Positions 1 through 7,854 of a stretch of 64,000 bases of DNA are shown in pieces. The stretch's first letter is position 1. Every line of letters begins with the position of its first letter. The notes beneath the pieces were generated by a model. That model worked only from the letters and a program-made list of their open reading frames with translations. It was not told where the DNA came from and searched no databases. This stretch comes from Selenomonas sp. AE3005 (lineage in GTDB: Bacteria > Bacillota > Negativicutes > Selenomonadales > Selenomonadaceae): assembly GCF_905233635.1 (NCBI RefSeq), contig NZ_CAJODG010000012.1, forward strand, positions 25,193 to 89,192, written 5' to 3'. The position numbers and the translations under genes are program-made.

Positions 1-72
1 ACGGCACTCCTCATCATAGAGCACGGTCTTGGTTGCAGAAGTTCCCACGTCCACACCAATCAAGTAATTCAT
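1..72 (-). CDS. FGGY-family sugar kinase, N-terminus only
   Basis: Only the first 24 residues lie in the window; the gene continues past the left edge. They read MNYLIGVDVGTSATKTVLYD and so on. The G-V-D-V-G-T-S-A-T-K stretch is the phosphate-1 loop of the FGGY/xylulokinase ATPase fold. An AGGAGG ribosome site sits 7-8 bases before the ATG. The gene is divergent from an L-fucose-isomerase-like gene and each carries a copy of the same operator. This suggests a sugar isomerase-kinase pair under one repressor. The substrate (xylulose, fuculose, ribulose or other) cannot be told from this fragment. Confidence 0.8.
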   Translation of the reverse strand, partial: MNYLIGVDVGTSATKTVLYDEECR

Positions 73-108
73 TTCAAGTTCCTCCTAAAACATTCTGTTG
101 CCTCTCTT

Positions 109-124
109 GTGTGCTTGTGCACGC
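109..124. promoter_or_regulatory. Operator copy 1 (kinase side)
   Basis: GTGTGC-TTGT-GCACGC is a palindrome with six-base arms and one mismatch. The same sequence occurs in reverse orientation at 319-334. Both copies sit just downstream of a predicted start site, a typical place for a repressor roadblock. The regulator is not in the window. Confidence 0.55.
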
Positions 125-138
125 AAAGCACTGTAATC

Positions 139-167
139 AATATAGCACAGGATAAAACAAGAATCAA
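139..167 (-). promoter_or_regulatory. Promoter of the sugar kinase
   Basis: On the minus strand TTGATT (162-167) and TATATT (139-144) are separated by 17 bases, a good sigma-A match. Transcription would start near 132, just before the operator at 109-124. Confidence 0.7.
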
Positions 168-275
168 TACTTTTTGTGCGACAATTTTTTATTTTATGTG
201 ACCTTTGAAAAAACCACTAATAATATTAAAAAGGGGAAATAATTTTCGCGACCAATAAAAAATAAAATAAAACGA

Positions 276-304
276 TTGACAACTTTAAGACAGAGTGTTA
301 TTCT
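276..304 (+). promoter_or_regulatory. Promoter of the isomerase
   Basis: TTGACA (276-281), a 17-base spacer and TATTCT (299-304) preceded by TGT form an extended -10 promoter. It is one of the strongest promoter matches in the window. Confidence 0.8.
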
Positions 305-318
305 TTTTTACGTACCAA

Positions 319-334
319 GCGTGCACAAGCACGC
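319..334. promoter_or_regulatory. Operator copy 2 (isomerase side)
   Basis: GCGTGC-ACAA-GCACGC is a perfect six-base inverted repeat. It is the reverse-oriented partner of the site at 109-124 and lies about 10 bases after the predicted transcription start. Confidence 0.6.
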
Positions 335-387
335 ATGATGTACAACATTTTATACAACATCATTTGTGTGAAAAGGAGCGCTTTAAC

Positions 388-1881
388 ATGAGTAAGCTGA
401 CAAACATCCCCTCTGTCAAGTGCGGCATAATATCCGTAAGCCGTGACTGCTTTATTATTTCCCTGTCAGAAAACCGCCGCAAAGCCATCGTAGATGCTTA
501 TAGTCAAAAATACGGCGAACTCTACGAAGTACAAAAAACTGTAGAAAACGAAAAAGATATGCTGGCAGCTGTGGCAGAAGCCAAATCCGCCGGCTGTAAT
601 GCCCTTGTTGTATTCCTGGGCAACTTTGGCCCGGAAACTCCGGAAACCTTAATTGCCAAAGTTTTTGATGGTCCTGTTATGTATGTAGCCGCAGCAGAAG
701 AGACGGGCAAGAACCTTATCAATGGCCGTGGCGATGCTTACTGCGGCATGCTCAACTGCTCCTATAATTTAGGTTTGCGCCATTTGAAAGCCTTTATCCC
801 GGAATATCCCGTAGGCACAGCAGAAGAACTGGCTAAGATGATTGCGCAATTCCAACCGGTAGCACGTACCCTTTTAGGGCTCAAGGATCTCAAAATCATC
901 ACCTTTGGTCCGCGTCCGCAGGATTTCTTCGCTTGTAATGCGCCGATTCAGCCGCTGTACGATCTCGGTGTGGAAATCGAGGAAAACTCGGAGCTTGATT
1001 TACTGGTGGCTTATCGTGCCCATAAAGATGATCCGCGCATTAAGGATATCGTCGCTGACATGGCCAACGAACTCGGTCAGGAAGGCAATCCTTATCCGGA
1101 AATGCTCCCCCGTATGGCACAGTTTGAACTGACCTTGCTGGATTGGGCGGAAGAACATAAAGGTGCTCGTAAATACGTAGCCTTTGCGGACAAATGCTGG
1201 CCGGCCTTCCCTAAGGAATTTGGCTTTGAACCATGCTATGTCAACAGCCGTCTGGTAAGCCGCGGTATTCCCGTATCTTGTGAAGTCGATATCTACGGAG
1301 CTCTCAGTGAATATATCGGCCTCTGCGTCAGTGGCGATGCTGTTACGCTGCTTGATATCAATAATTCCGTACCAAAAGATATGTACGAAGAATCCATTAA
1401 ACCGTTGGGCAAGTATCAGTTAGAAGATACGTTCATGGGTTTCCATTGCGGCAATACGCCGCTTTGCAAACTGCGCAAAGGCGGCGTAAAATATCAGCTC
1501 ATTCAGAACCGTCTGCTGGAAAACGGCGGTACGCCGGACTTTACGCGCGGTACGCTCGAAGGCGATATTGCTGATGGTGACATTACCTTCTTCCGTCTGC
1601 AGAGCACTTCCGACGGACAGCTTAGAGCCTATATTGCACAGGGCGAAATTCTGCCGGCAGCAACCAACTCGTTTGGCGGCATTGGTATCTTTGCTATTCC
1701 GGAAATGGGCCGTTTCTATCGTCATGTCCTGATTGAAAAACGTTATCCCCATCATGGAGCTGTAGCCTTTGGACATTTTGGCAAGAGTCTGTACGACATA
1801 TTCAACTATTTAGGCATCAGCGACATTGCTTTCAATCAGCCTAAAGGCATGCTCTATCCCTCCGAAAATCCCTTTGCTTAA
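388..1881 (+). CDS. L-fucose isomerase-like sugar isomerase
   Basis: This 497-residue protein looks like the L-fucose/L-arabinose isomerase superfamily: an N-terminal alpha/beta region reaching about residue 170, then a long central part and a C-terminal domain of the fucose isomerase type with the G-H-F-G segment near the end. Proteins of this group convert aldoses to ketoses with a divalent metal. It is not close enough to classical FucI or AraA for a substrate call. The ATG at 388 is preferred because AAAGGAG precedes it at good spacing; an upstream in-frame GTG lies at the transcription start itself. Divergent to a FGGY kinase with shared operators, so the pair probably isomerises and then phosphorylates one inducible sugar. 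Confidence 0.75.
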   Translation: MSKLTNIPSVKCGIISVSRDCFIISLSENRRKAIVDAYSQKYGELYEVQKTVENEKDMLAAVAEAKSAGCNALVVFLGNFGPETPETLIAKVFDGPVMYVAAAEETGKNLINGRGDAYCGMLNCSYNLGLRHLKAFIPEYPVGTAEELAKMIAQFQPVARTLLGLKDLKIITFGPRPQDFFACNAPIQPLYDLGVEIEENSELDLLVAYRAHKDDPRIKDIVADMANELGQEGNPYPEMLPRMAQFELTLLDWAEEHKGARKYVAFADKCWPAFPKEFGFEPCYVNSRLVSRGIPVSCEVDIYGALSEYIGLCVSGDAVTLLDINNSVPKDMYEESIKPLGKYQLEDTFMGFHCGNTPLCKLRKGGVKYQLIQNRLLENGGTPDFTRGTLEGDIADGDITFFRLQSTSDGQLRAYIAQGEILPAATNSFGGIGIFAIPEMGRFYRHVLIEKRYPHHGAVAFGHFGKSLYDIFNYLGISDIAFNQPKGMLYPSENPFA

Positions 1882-1964
1882 AATAATCTCCTTTCCCCAT
1901 TAGCATAATCCCCTTCAAATATACATAATTCCCTTCAAATAACAAAAATCCCCTTTCAATAACC
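1882..1964 (+). repeat. Four imperfect tandem repeats, about 20 bp
   Basis: Four consecutive units of the type ATAAT-TCCCCTTCAAATA follow the isomerase stop codon directly, at about 1882, 1904, 1924 and 1943. They share the CCCTT(T)CAA(A)TA core. They lie between the stop and the terminator. No function is evident. Confidence 0.55.
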
Positions 1965-1973
1965 AAATATAAA

Positions 1974-2015
1974 AACCACAGCCTGCTGTATGTTATCAGC
2001 AGGCTGTGGTTTTTT
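1974..2015. terminator. Bidirectional terminator
   Basis: A perfect 15-base stem with arms AACCACAGCCTGCTG and its complement (1974-1988, 1997-2011) and an 8-base loop is flanked by T-run and A-run. It serves the isomerase and, read in reverse, hcp. Confidence 0.9.
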
Positions 2016-3648
2016 ATCCAATTAAATTTTTTATATCGTCTTCGACCGTCGTAATACCGCCAATGCCGAAATTTTCCACCAGCACCTTGGCGACGTTAGG
2101 TGACAGGAAGGCTGGCAGCGTGGGGCCCAGGTGTATATTTTTCACGCCCAGGTGCAAAAGAGCCAGCAGCACAATCACAGCCTTCTGCTCATACCAGGCA
2201 ATGTTATAAGCGATGGGCAGCTCATTGATATCTGCCAGACCAAACGCCTCTTTCAACTTTAAGGCGATAAGGGCCAGACTGTAGGAATCATTGCACTGTC
2301 CTGCGTCCAGAACTCTTGGTATACCGCCAATATCACCCAGATTCATTTTGATGTATTTATACTTCGCACAACCAGCGGTCAAAATGACTGTATCCTGCGG
2401 CAGCGCCCGGGCAAACTCTGCATAATAATCGCGAGACTTCATGCGGCCGTCGCAGCCAGCCATCACCACAAACTTTTTAATATCACCATTTTTTACAGCC
2501 TCAATCACCTTATCAGCCACAGCAAAGACCTGTTCATGGGCAAAACCGCCGACAATCTGCCCCTGTTCCAATTCCGTGGGCGGCTGACATTTTTGGGCCA
2601 GCTCAATGATTGCTGAAAAATCCTTACTGCCGTCATCCCGGGCTGCAATATGCTGACAACCGTCTACACCAACAGCCCCCGTGGTAAAGAGTCTGTCCTT
2701 ATAGGCCGCTGCCGGCGGCACCACACAATTGGTGGTCATCAGAATCGGGCCGTTAAAAGCCGTAAATTCTTCCTTTTGTTTCCACCAGGCATTTCCGTAG
2801 TTGCCCACGAAATTGCTGTATTTCTTAAAACGCGGATAATAATGCGCCGGCAGCATTTCGCCATGAGTATAAACGTCTACGCCCGTTCCCTGTGTCTGCT
2901 CCAGCAGCATGGCCAAATCCTTTAGGTCATGGCCGGAAACGAGAATTCCCGGCTTACGTCCTACACCCAAATTCACTCTTGTAAGTTCAGGGTGGCCATA
3001 AGTTTCCGTATTGGCCCTGTCAAGCAAGGCCATACCGTCTACGCCCCATTTTCCCGTTTCCAAGGTCAGCGCGGTAAGCTCTTTCACTGTCAGACTGTCG
3101 TCCAGCAGTTTGGCAAGCGCCGCCTGTACAAAAGCGTCTATATCTGCCTGCGCATAGCCTAACACATTGGCATGTTTCTGATAGGCGGCCAGTCCCTTCA
3201 GACCATACGTAATCAGTTCCCGTAAACTGCGGATATCGGCGTTTTCCGTGGCCAGTATCCCCACAGTGGCAGCCTTAGCCGCAAAGTCCTGCTCTGCTCC
3301 CTGCCAAAGTGCCGCGTCTGGCAGATTGTCCATAGCTTGCAAGCCGGCGAGCAATGAGTTCTTTACCGCCAAAGTTTCCTTTATGCGGGCGATGATTGCC
3401 TTTTCCGAAAAATTGGCATTGGTAATAGTAGTAAACAGATTGACGGTAATCAAATAATTAACTTCGCTGCTCACTGACTGTCCCTCAGCACGCAGGCGTG
3501 TAGTCACAGCCGCCAGCCCCTTGGTCACATATATGAGCAAATCCTGCATGGCTGCCACTTCCGGCGTCTTACCACAAACGCCCATGCGTGTACAGCCCTG
3601 ACAGCCAGCCGTTTCCTGGCACTGATAGCAAAACATCTTATTATCCAT
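2014..3648 (-). CDS. hcp: Hybrid cluster protein (hydroxylamine reductase)
   Basis: This 544-residue protein starts MDNKMFCYQCQETAGCQGC. The N-terminal cysteines at 7, 10, 19 and 25 follow the C-x2-C-x8-C-x5-C spacing of the [4Fe-4S] cluster in anaerobe-type Hcp. The C-terminal half contains the cysteine-rich segments that hold the hybrid Fe-S-O cluster. Hcp reduces nitric oxide and hydroxylamine in the cytoplasm and is linked to nitrosative stress. The ATG at 3648 has a good AGGAG site; an in-frame codon further upstream lacks one. It is transcribed alone. No hcr reductase lies next to it, so its electron donor is unknown. Confidence 0.93.
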   Translation of the reverse strand: MDNKMFCYQCQETAGCQGCTRMGVCGKTPEVAAMQDLLIYVTKGLAAVTTRLRAEGQSVSSEVNYLITVNLFTTITNANFSEKAIIARIKETLAVKNSLLAGLQAMDNLPDAALWQGAEQDFAAKAATVGILATENADIRSLRELITYGLKGLAAYQKHANVLGYAQADIDAFVQAALAKLLDDSLTVKELTALTLETGKWGVDGMALLDRANTETYGHPELTRVNLGVGRKPGILVSGHDLKDLAMLLEQTQGTGVDVYTHGEMLPAHYYPRFKKYSNFVGNYGNAWWKQKEEFTAFNGPILMTTNCVVPPAAAYKDRLFTTGAVGVDGCQHIAARDDGSKDFSAIIELAQKCQPPTELEQGQIVGGFAHEQVFAVADKVIEAVKNGDIKKFVVMAGCDGRMKSRDYYAEFARALPQDTVILTAGCAKYKYIKMNLGDIGGIPRVLDAGQCNDSYSLALIALKLKEAFGLADINELPIAYNIAWYEQKAVIVLLALLHLGVKNIHLGPTLPAFLSPNVAKVLVENFGIGGITTVEDDIKNLIG

Positions 3649-3684
3649 AAAGCCTCTCCTTCTACACATTACATCGCACCTATA

Positions 3685-3718
3685 AGCGGTATTCACCGCT
3701 GCTTACGGCCTAATTATA
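3685..3718 (-). promoter_or_regulatory. hcp promoter with palindrome in the leader
   Basis: A perfect TATAAT lies at 3713-3718 on the minus strand; the -35 is poor, which suggests an activator. In the leader AGCGGT-ATTC-ACCGCT (3685-3700) is a perfect six-base inverted repeat. CGGCCT and AGGCCG also flank the -10 region. None of these matches a regulator I can name with confidence. Confidence 0.5.
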
Positions 3719-3770
3719 AACAGGAACGCAGGCCGTCGCGGTAACATTGGTTACGGCTTATCCGGAAACG

Positions 3771-3801
3771 CAAAAAAACCGCAAGTCTTACGACTTGCGG
3801 T
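3771..3801 (-). terminator. Terminator of the 42-residue-repeat gene
   Basis: Perfect ten-base stem ACCGCAAGTC/GACTTGCGGT with a four-base loop, followed on the minus strand by seven Ts. Confidence 0.9.
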
Positions 3802-3816
3802 AAATCAATGCATTTG

Positions 3817-4437
3817 TCAAGCAGAGATATCTACATGTGCCCCCATTGGTGGTTTGGGCCTGTAGTTGCTGATTTGGGCGTTAGCTTGTTGGAACTTGCT
3901 GTGCCCCAGGTTGGTTTCCGTGCCAAACTGTGATACGCGCGTGACATCGAGGGCTGCCTTCATGCCTTGCGCCATATTATGCTGGCCTTGTTCAGATATC
4001 TGTTTGACCTGCTGCTGGAATTTGCTGGAACCAAGCTTAGTTTCCGTGCCAAAGTTAGACACCTCATAATAAGACTTCGCCTTATCCATGATTTGTGAGG
4101 TATTTTGCATGCCCTCGTTATTTGTCTTTTCATTGTCACGCTGGAACTTGCTAGTACCAATTTTAGTGTCTGTACCAAAATTGGAAACCTTATAAATAGC
4201 AGCTGTTTCCCTGGCAATTTGTGATGTTTCCCGTTCGCCTATGCTAATAACGGTATCATTATTGCGCTGGAATTCACTGGAACCAAGTTTGGTTTCCGTA
4301 CCAAAATTTGACACTTTTGTATAGGATGCTGCCTGTTCGCTACGCTCTTTAGTCGCTTGCATTCCCACAGAATGAACCTCGCGATTTAATTGCGGGAAGC
4401 TCGAAAGTGTCGTAGCGCTTACACCCGAGATACCCAT
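3817..4437 (-). CDS. Unknown protein built from four 42-residue repeats
   Basis: I do not recognise this 206-residue protein. It contains four copies of the motif V-S-(N/Q)-F-G-T-(E/D)-T-(K/N)-(L/I)-G-x-S-(K/E)-F-Q, starting at residues 42, 84, 126 and 168. That is an exact 42-residue period with no insertion or deletion. Between motifs lie polar, probably helical linkers rich in Q, N, K and E. There is no signal peptide, membrane segment or cysteine. The N-terminus (MGISGVSATTLSSF) and the C-terminal PKPPMGAH tail are non-repeat. It has its own ribosome site (GAGGGA) and terminator, so it is a monocistronic real gene. A scaffold or structural role is only a guess. Confidence 0.85.
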   Translation of the reverse strand: MGISGVSATTLSSFPQLNREVHSVGMQATKERSEQAASYTKVSNFGTETKLGSSEFQRNNDTVISIGERETSQIARETAAIYKVSNFGTDTKIGTSKFQRDNEKTNNEGMQNTSQIMDKAKSYYEVSNFGTETKLGSSKFQQQVKQISEQGQHNMAQGMKAALDVTRVSQFGTETNLGHSKFQQANAQISNYRPKPPMGAHVDISA

Positions 4438-4553
4438 AATAATCCCTCACTTTCCTTGAGACATTCACTAATCCTTTGAAATACAGGTATACAGCCCTAC
4501 AGTATTATTATATCCTAATTAGGCTATTTTTTCAACTGGTTACCCTTTATTTA

Positions 4554-4919
4554 TTATTCTTGTTCTGGCATAATTTCCAGCCAGTAACCGTCCGGGTCGT
4601 TGATAAAATATAAACCCATCGCCTTGTTTTCATAACAGATACAGTCCATTTCCTGATGCTTGGCATGGGCTGCCTCAATATCATCTGTGGTAAAAGCCAG
4701 ATGGAATTCATTGTCGCCGAGATTATAGGGTTCCTGCCGGCCTTTAATCCAGGTCAGTTCCAGCTGGTGCCGGCTGCCTGTTTCATCTCCCAGATACACG
4801 AGGATAAAATCACCTAAATCCAGTCTGCTGACCTCAGTGAGGTTCAGCGCCTCCTTATAAAATTTCAGACTGCGGTTCAAGTCTAACACATTCAAATTGT
4901 TATGCGCAAAGCGATACAT
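4554..4919 (-). CDS. Glyoxalase I-like VOC family protein
   Basis: This 121-residue single-domain protein begins MYRFAHNNLNVLDLNRSLKF, the first beta-alpha-beta-beta unit of the vicinal oxygen chelate fold. Candidate metal ligands H6, E54, H73 and E115 fall in the positions used by bacterial Ni-dependent lactoylglutathione lyases, and the end reads DPDGYWLEIM as in that family. It may detoxify methylglyoxal with a thiol cofactor, but VOC proteins vary widely in substrate. It lies 14 bp after the receiver protein gene stop in the opposite sense of flow: that gene ends just downstream of this ATG, so the two are probably not co-dependent. Confidence 0.85.
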   Translation of the reverse strand: MYRFAHNNLNVLDLNRSLKFYKEALNLTEVSRLDLGDFILVYLGDETGSRHQLELTWIKGRQEPYNLGDNEFHLAFTTDDIEAAHAKHQEMDCICYENKAMGLYFINDPDGYWLEIMPEQE

Positions 4920-4933
4920 AAAATCCCTCCATA

Positions 4934-5329
4934 CTAGCTTATCAGCCCCAGGTCCTCCATAACCTCCTGCACTTTATCTATCTCAATTGGTTTGGAGGCA
5001 TAGGCATCACAACCCAGTTCAAAGGCCCTGTCCACATGCTCCATATCAGCGATAGCCGTCATCATAATGATTTTGGCCTGCTGCTCAGCAGACAAATGAC
5101 GCCGATTTTCTATCTCGCGGATAAGGCGCAGCACCATCAGACCATCAACCTTGGGCATCATAATATCCAGGCACATCATATCATAAGGCGTGCCATTTTT
5201 CAGTGATTCCAAATACAAATCCAAGGTTTCCATACCATCCGCTGCCGTATCGCATTGGCCATACCCCCGCAGGAAATCCTCCAGATATGTCCGGCTTAAG
5301 CTGTCATCTTCAGCAATCAATATGCGCAT
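4934..5329 (-). CDS. Single-domain response regulator
   Basis: This 131-residue protein is a lone CheY-type receiver. D8 and D9 bind magnesium, D55 in CLDIMMP is the phosphorylation site, and the MMTA and SKP segments supply the conserved Thr/Ser and Lys. There is no output domain, so it must act by protein contact or pass phosphate on. The ATG at 5329 follows an AGGAGG site that overlaps the end of the kinase gene, whose stop lies two bases upstream. Translation of the pair is therefore likely coupled, and the kinase is the likely partner. Confidence 0.9.
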   Translation of the reverse strand: MRILIAEDDSLSRTYLEDFLRGYGQCDTAADGMETLDLYLESLKNGTPYDMMCLDIMMPKVDGLMVLRLIREIENRRHLSAEQQAKIIMMTAIADMEHVDRAFELGCDAYASKPIEIDKVQEVMEDLGLIS

Positions 5330-5331
5330 AC

Positions 5332-6717
5332 CTACCCCTCCTTGGCTTTCCGCAAAGTTCCTGCCACCAGTTTTTGCATGCAATAATGCATCAGATTTTC
5401 AGCTTTGGCCTCATCGCCGGCAGGCATTTGCTCCGCCTCACGCTCTTCCTTATTGCGTGGGCGCAGGATAATCTTGCGCACCGGCTCGGCTTTGCCTGCC
5501 TCCAGTAAGGGAATCCAGAAGGATAGGCACGTTCCCCTGTCCAGTTCCGAATCCAGGCTCACTGTGCCCCCCATAAGTTCGACCAGGTCCCGAGAAATTA
5601 CCAGCCCCAGCCCCGTTCCGCCAAACAGCCGCGTCGTGCTGCTGTCAGCCTGGCTGAACGGCTTAAACAAGCGCTTGCGAACCTTTTCATCTATCCCAAT
5701 ACCGGTATCTTCGACGCTGAATTCCAGAGTTGGCTGGTCATTGCGCCGGCCTTTATACATCGCTAAGGTAATCTTTCCCTTTTCCGTAAACTTCAACGCA
5801 TTGGAAAGCATATTATGCAAAACCTGCCGCAGGCGCAAAGCGTCACCCCGCACAAATCTGGGCATATCCTCCAGCCCCGTCAGCACAAACTTCAGCCCCT
5901 TGGCCTCGACCAGCTGCCGGTAAACATTAGCCAGGCGGGTTATGGATTCATGCAGGTCAAAATCCCGCTTTTCGACCGACAAGCGGCCGTCTTCCAGTTT
6001 CGCAAAGTCCAGTATATCATTGAGAATCTGCAGTAAATCATCAGCGCTGCGTTTGGCATTCTGCAGGCATTCCTGCTGTTTGGGCGACAAATGCTCCCGG
6101 CCGGCCATCTCCAACATACAGACAATGCCATTTAACGGTGTACGGATTTCATGGCTCATGGTGGAAATGAACTGCGTCTTACTCCGCGCAGCCTCCTCTG
6201 CCGCCAATTTGGCCCGTTCCAGTTCCATGCCGTATATCTTACGCAGGGACTCATCGACAATGGTAATGATTATCTGCTTATCACGGCCGGCGCCCGTCTG
6301 TGATACCCCCAGGCGCAGCCACAGATTGCTGTCTGTCCGGGCATTTTTCATCTGCATGGGAAACTCACTGGAAAAATCGTCATCCACTATCGCCGCCTCA
6401 ATATTGCGGCGCACCGGACAATGGCGGCATTTACGCCCCTTGCCGCAGCCATTTTCCAAACTGTTTTCACAGCAAAAGGCATCACCAAATTGGCGGCCGA
6501 TTACACTGGCCTGCCCGTCTGCCTGCATCAGTTGCAGCCCCATCTCATTGACGGTTATTACCGCCCCTTCGGAGTTTAGCAGACAAAGCCCCACTTTCGC
6601 CGCCGAAAAAACCGCCCGCATATATTCCTGCCCAGCAGTAATCCGGGCCTCCAACTCTTCCACATGAGTCATTACACCCTGCAATTCCGCTGGCAAAGTC
6701 TTTATCGTCGTGCGCAT
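5332..6717 (-). CDS. Cytoplasmic PAS-domain histidine kinase with Cys cluster
   Basis: This 461-residue kinase has no membrane segment. Order: short coiled coil (10-30), PAS domain (about 31-160), HisKA with phospho-acceptor H189 in MSHEIRTPLNGI, and HATPase_c with N-box NMLSNALKFT, D-box DTGIGI and G-box GTGLGL, then a charged 50-residue tail. The PAS domain carries cysteines at 82, 83, 91, 97 and 100 (CC-x7-C-x5-C-x2-C). This is unusual and could bind metal or sense redox state. The start at 6717 follows AGGGGGG. The gene ends two bases before the receiver gene, forming a two-component operon. Confidence 0.92.
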   Translation of the reverse strand: MRTTIKTLPAELQGVMTHVEELEARITAGQEYMRAVFSAAKVGLCLLNSEGAVITVNEMGLQLMQADGQASVIGRQFGDAFCCENSLENGCGKGRKCRHCPVRRNIEAAIVDDDFSSEFPMQMKNARTDSNLWLRLGVSQTGAGRDKQIIITIVDESLRKIYGMELERAKLAAEEAARSKTQFISTMSHEIRTPLNGIVCMLEMAGREHLSPKQQECLQNAKRSADDLLQILNDILDFAKLEDGRLSVEKRDFDLHESITRLANVYRQLVEAKGLKFVLTGLEDMPRFVRGDALRLRQVLHNMLSNALKFTEKGKITLAMYKGRRNDQPTLEFSVEDTGIGIDEKVRKRLFKPFSQADSSTTRLFGGTGLGLVISRDLVELMGGTVSLDSELDRGTCLSFWIPLLEAGKAEPVRKIILRPRNKEEREAEQMPAGDEAKAENLMHYCMQKLVAGTLRKAKEG

Positions 6718-6804
6718 AACACTGCCCCCTAATCATCATCAGCCGGCTATATTGCCTCCACGCCCTATAACCGTTCATCATGATTAGCTGAAAAAACGAC
6801 ACAA

Positions 6805-7854
6805 TTACAACTTAAGCGTATCACAAAACCCTTGCGTTGTACATAATATTCGCAAAAAAAATCCCCGCTCAGCGAGGATTTTGCAAGGCCGTATAACGAG
6901 GCAAGAAAATGTCCCCCACCTCAGCAGGTGGGGGCACGAATACAAAAACAGGCGGCGAGCATATCTCCCGCCTCGTTGAAACGCCAAGAGTGGCAAAACT
7001 GGAACAACGGCGTTATAATTGACCGGTTCTATGTCATTTTCCTGCAGCAGTTTCCCGACTGCAGCCGAGCAGCTGGCCTGATATTCCGCTGTGTAATCAT
7101 GGTCCCAGCCACTGATTTGCGCCAGCGTCTCATTCTCCATACCGGGGTGCAGCATGACCTCCGTAACGCCTGGCGGAAAGTCCTGCGCCAGTTCCAGCAG
7201 GAACTGTTCATCCACAGCATCACCGGCCACCTTGCCGGCAAAGAACGCCGGTGTGGCAAAACCACGCCCCCGGGCCTGGGCTTTTCCCACCGCCGCCAAG
7301 GTCCACAACCCCAGACGGCCGATGATATCAGCCAGGCCGCCGCTGAAAAAAGCGCCCAAGGCCGCATGCACTTTCGGAATACGAACCCGGTAAATCCCTT
7401 TGGCGGCCAAAATATCCAGAACCACGGGAAAAATTCCCGGCAGAATGTGAATATGCTGGTGACTATCAGCATGCGTGGGCACCAGCCCGGCAGCCAGAAA
7501 CTTATCCAGCTGCGCCGTCAATTCCCGCCGCACATCAGCCAAATCTATTTTTCCTGTAAGATACGCTTTAACAAAGGCATTATGCTGGGGATAAAACTTC
7601 CCCTCAGCTGTCACCAGCGAAGGAATTTCTGCCGGCGGCAGCACGGGATGTCCGTCCACCAAGGTAAAATGAATCCCCACGCCCAGCTCAGGATGAGCCT
7701 TGGCCAAAGCAACAGCTCCGTCAAAGCAGGGCTCGCCCGGCATCAGCGTCGCCGAACGCAAATAACCCTGGGTAACGCCTCTTTCCACGGCCTGGTTAAT
7801 CAGCTCATGGCGGCCAAAATCATCGGCGTTAAGAATTAACTTTTTCTCACTCAC
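6805..7854 (-). CDS. ChbG/YdjC-type deacetylase, 3' end overwritten by a repeat
   Basis: Residues from the GTG start (SEKKLILNADDFG...) to about residue 278 match the YdjC/ChbG carbohydrate deacetylase family: the ADDFG metal-binding Asp pair, H-F-T, ADSHQH and LHPG segments are present. These enzymes deacetylate N-acetylated sugars. The GTG at 7854 follows AAGGTGG and overlaps the upstream glycosyltransferase by 8 bp. Family members normally end shortly after an (I/V)NY motif. Here, right after EPVN, the frame enters a dispersed repeat and continues for about 70 foreign residues, through the repeat and through a transcription terminator. The core is well supported; the tail is probably not functional sequence. 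Confidence 0.8.
   Translation of the reverse strand: MSEKKLILNADDFGRHELINQAVERGVTQGYLRSATLMPGEPCFDGAVALAKAHPELGVGIHFTLVDGHPVLPPAEIPSLVTAEGKFYPQHNAFVKAYLTGKIDLADVRRELTAQLDKFLAAGLVPTHADSHQHIHILPGIFPVVLDILAAKGIYRVRIPKVHAALGAFFSGGLADIIGRLGLWTLAAVGKAQARGRGFATPAFFAGKVAGDAVDEQFLLELAQDFPPGVTEVMLHPGMENETLAQISGWDHDYTAEYQASCSAAVGKLLQENDIEPVNYNAVVPVLPLLAFQRGGRYARRLFLYSCPHLLRWGTFSCLVIRPCKILAERGFFLRILCTTQGFCDTLKL
6852..6881 (-). terminator. Terminator lying inside the extended deacetylase frame
   Basis: On the minus strand a stem AAATCCTCGCT/AGCGGGGATTT with one mismatch is followed by eight Ts. It ends the gtrA-to-deacetylase operon. The deacetylase frame stays open across it until 6805. Confidence 0.75.
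6892..7017 (-). repeat. Dispersed palindromic element, copy B
   Basis: Read on the minus strand it starts TATAACGCCGTTGTTCCAG and ends TTGCCTCGTTATA, so the ends TATAACG/CGTTATA are inverted. It is nearly identical to the copy at 24161-24283. It keeps the hairpin GCCCCCACCT/AGGTGGGGG lost from that copy but has lost the right arm of the AGTTTTGCC hairpin that the other retains. Confidence 0.85.

Noticed and set aside
6928..7839. Plus-strand open frame of 303 codons over the deacetylase
   Set aside because: It begins inside the repeat element and runs antisense to the deacetylase. Its start resembles another short frame at 24266 only because both read the same repeat.
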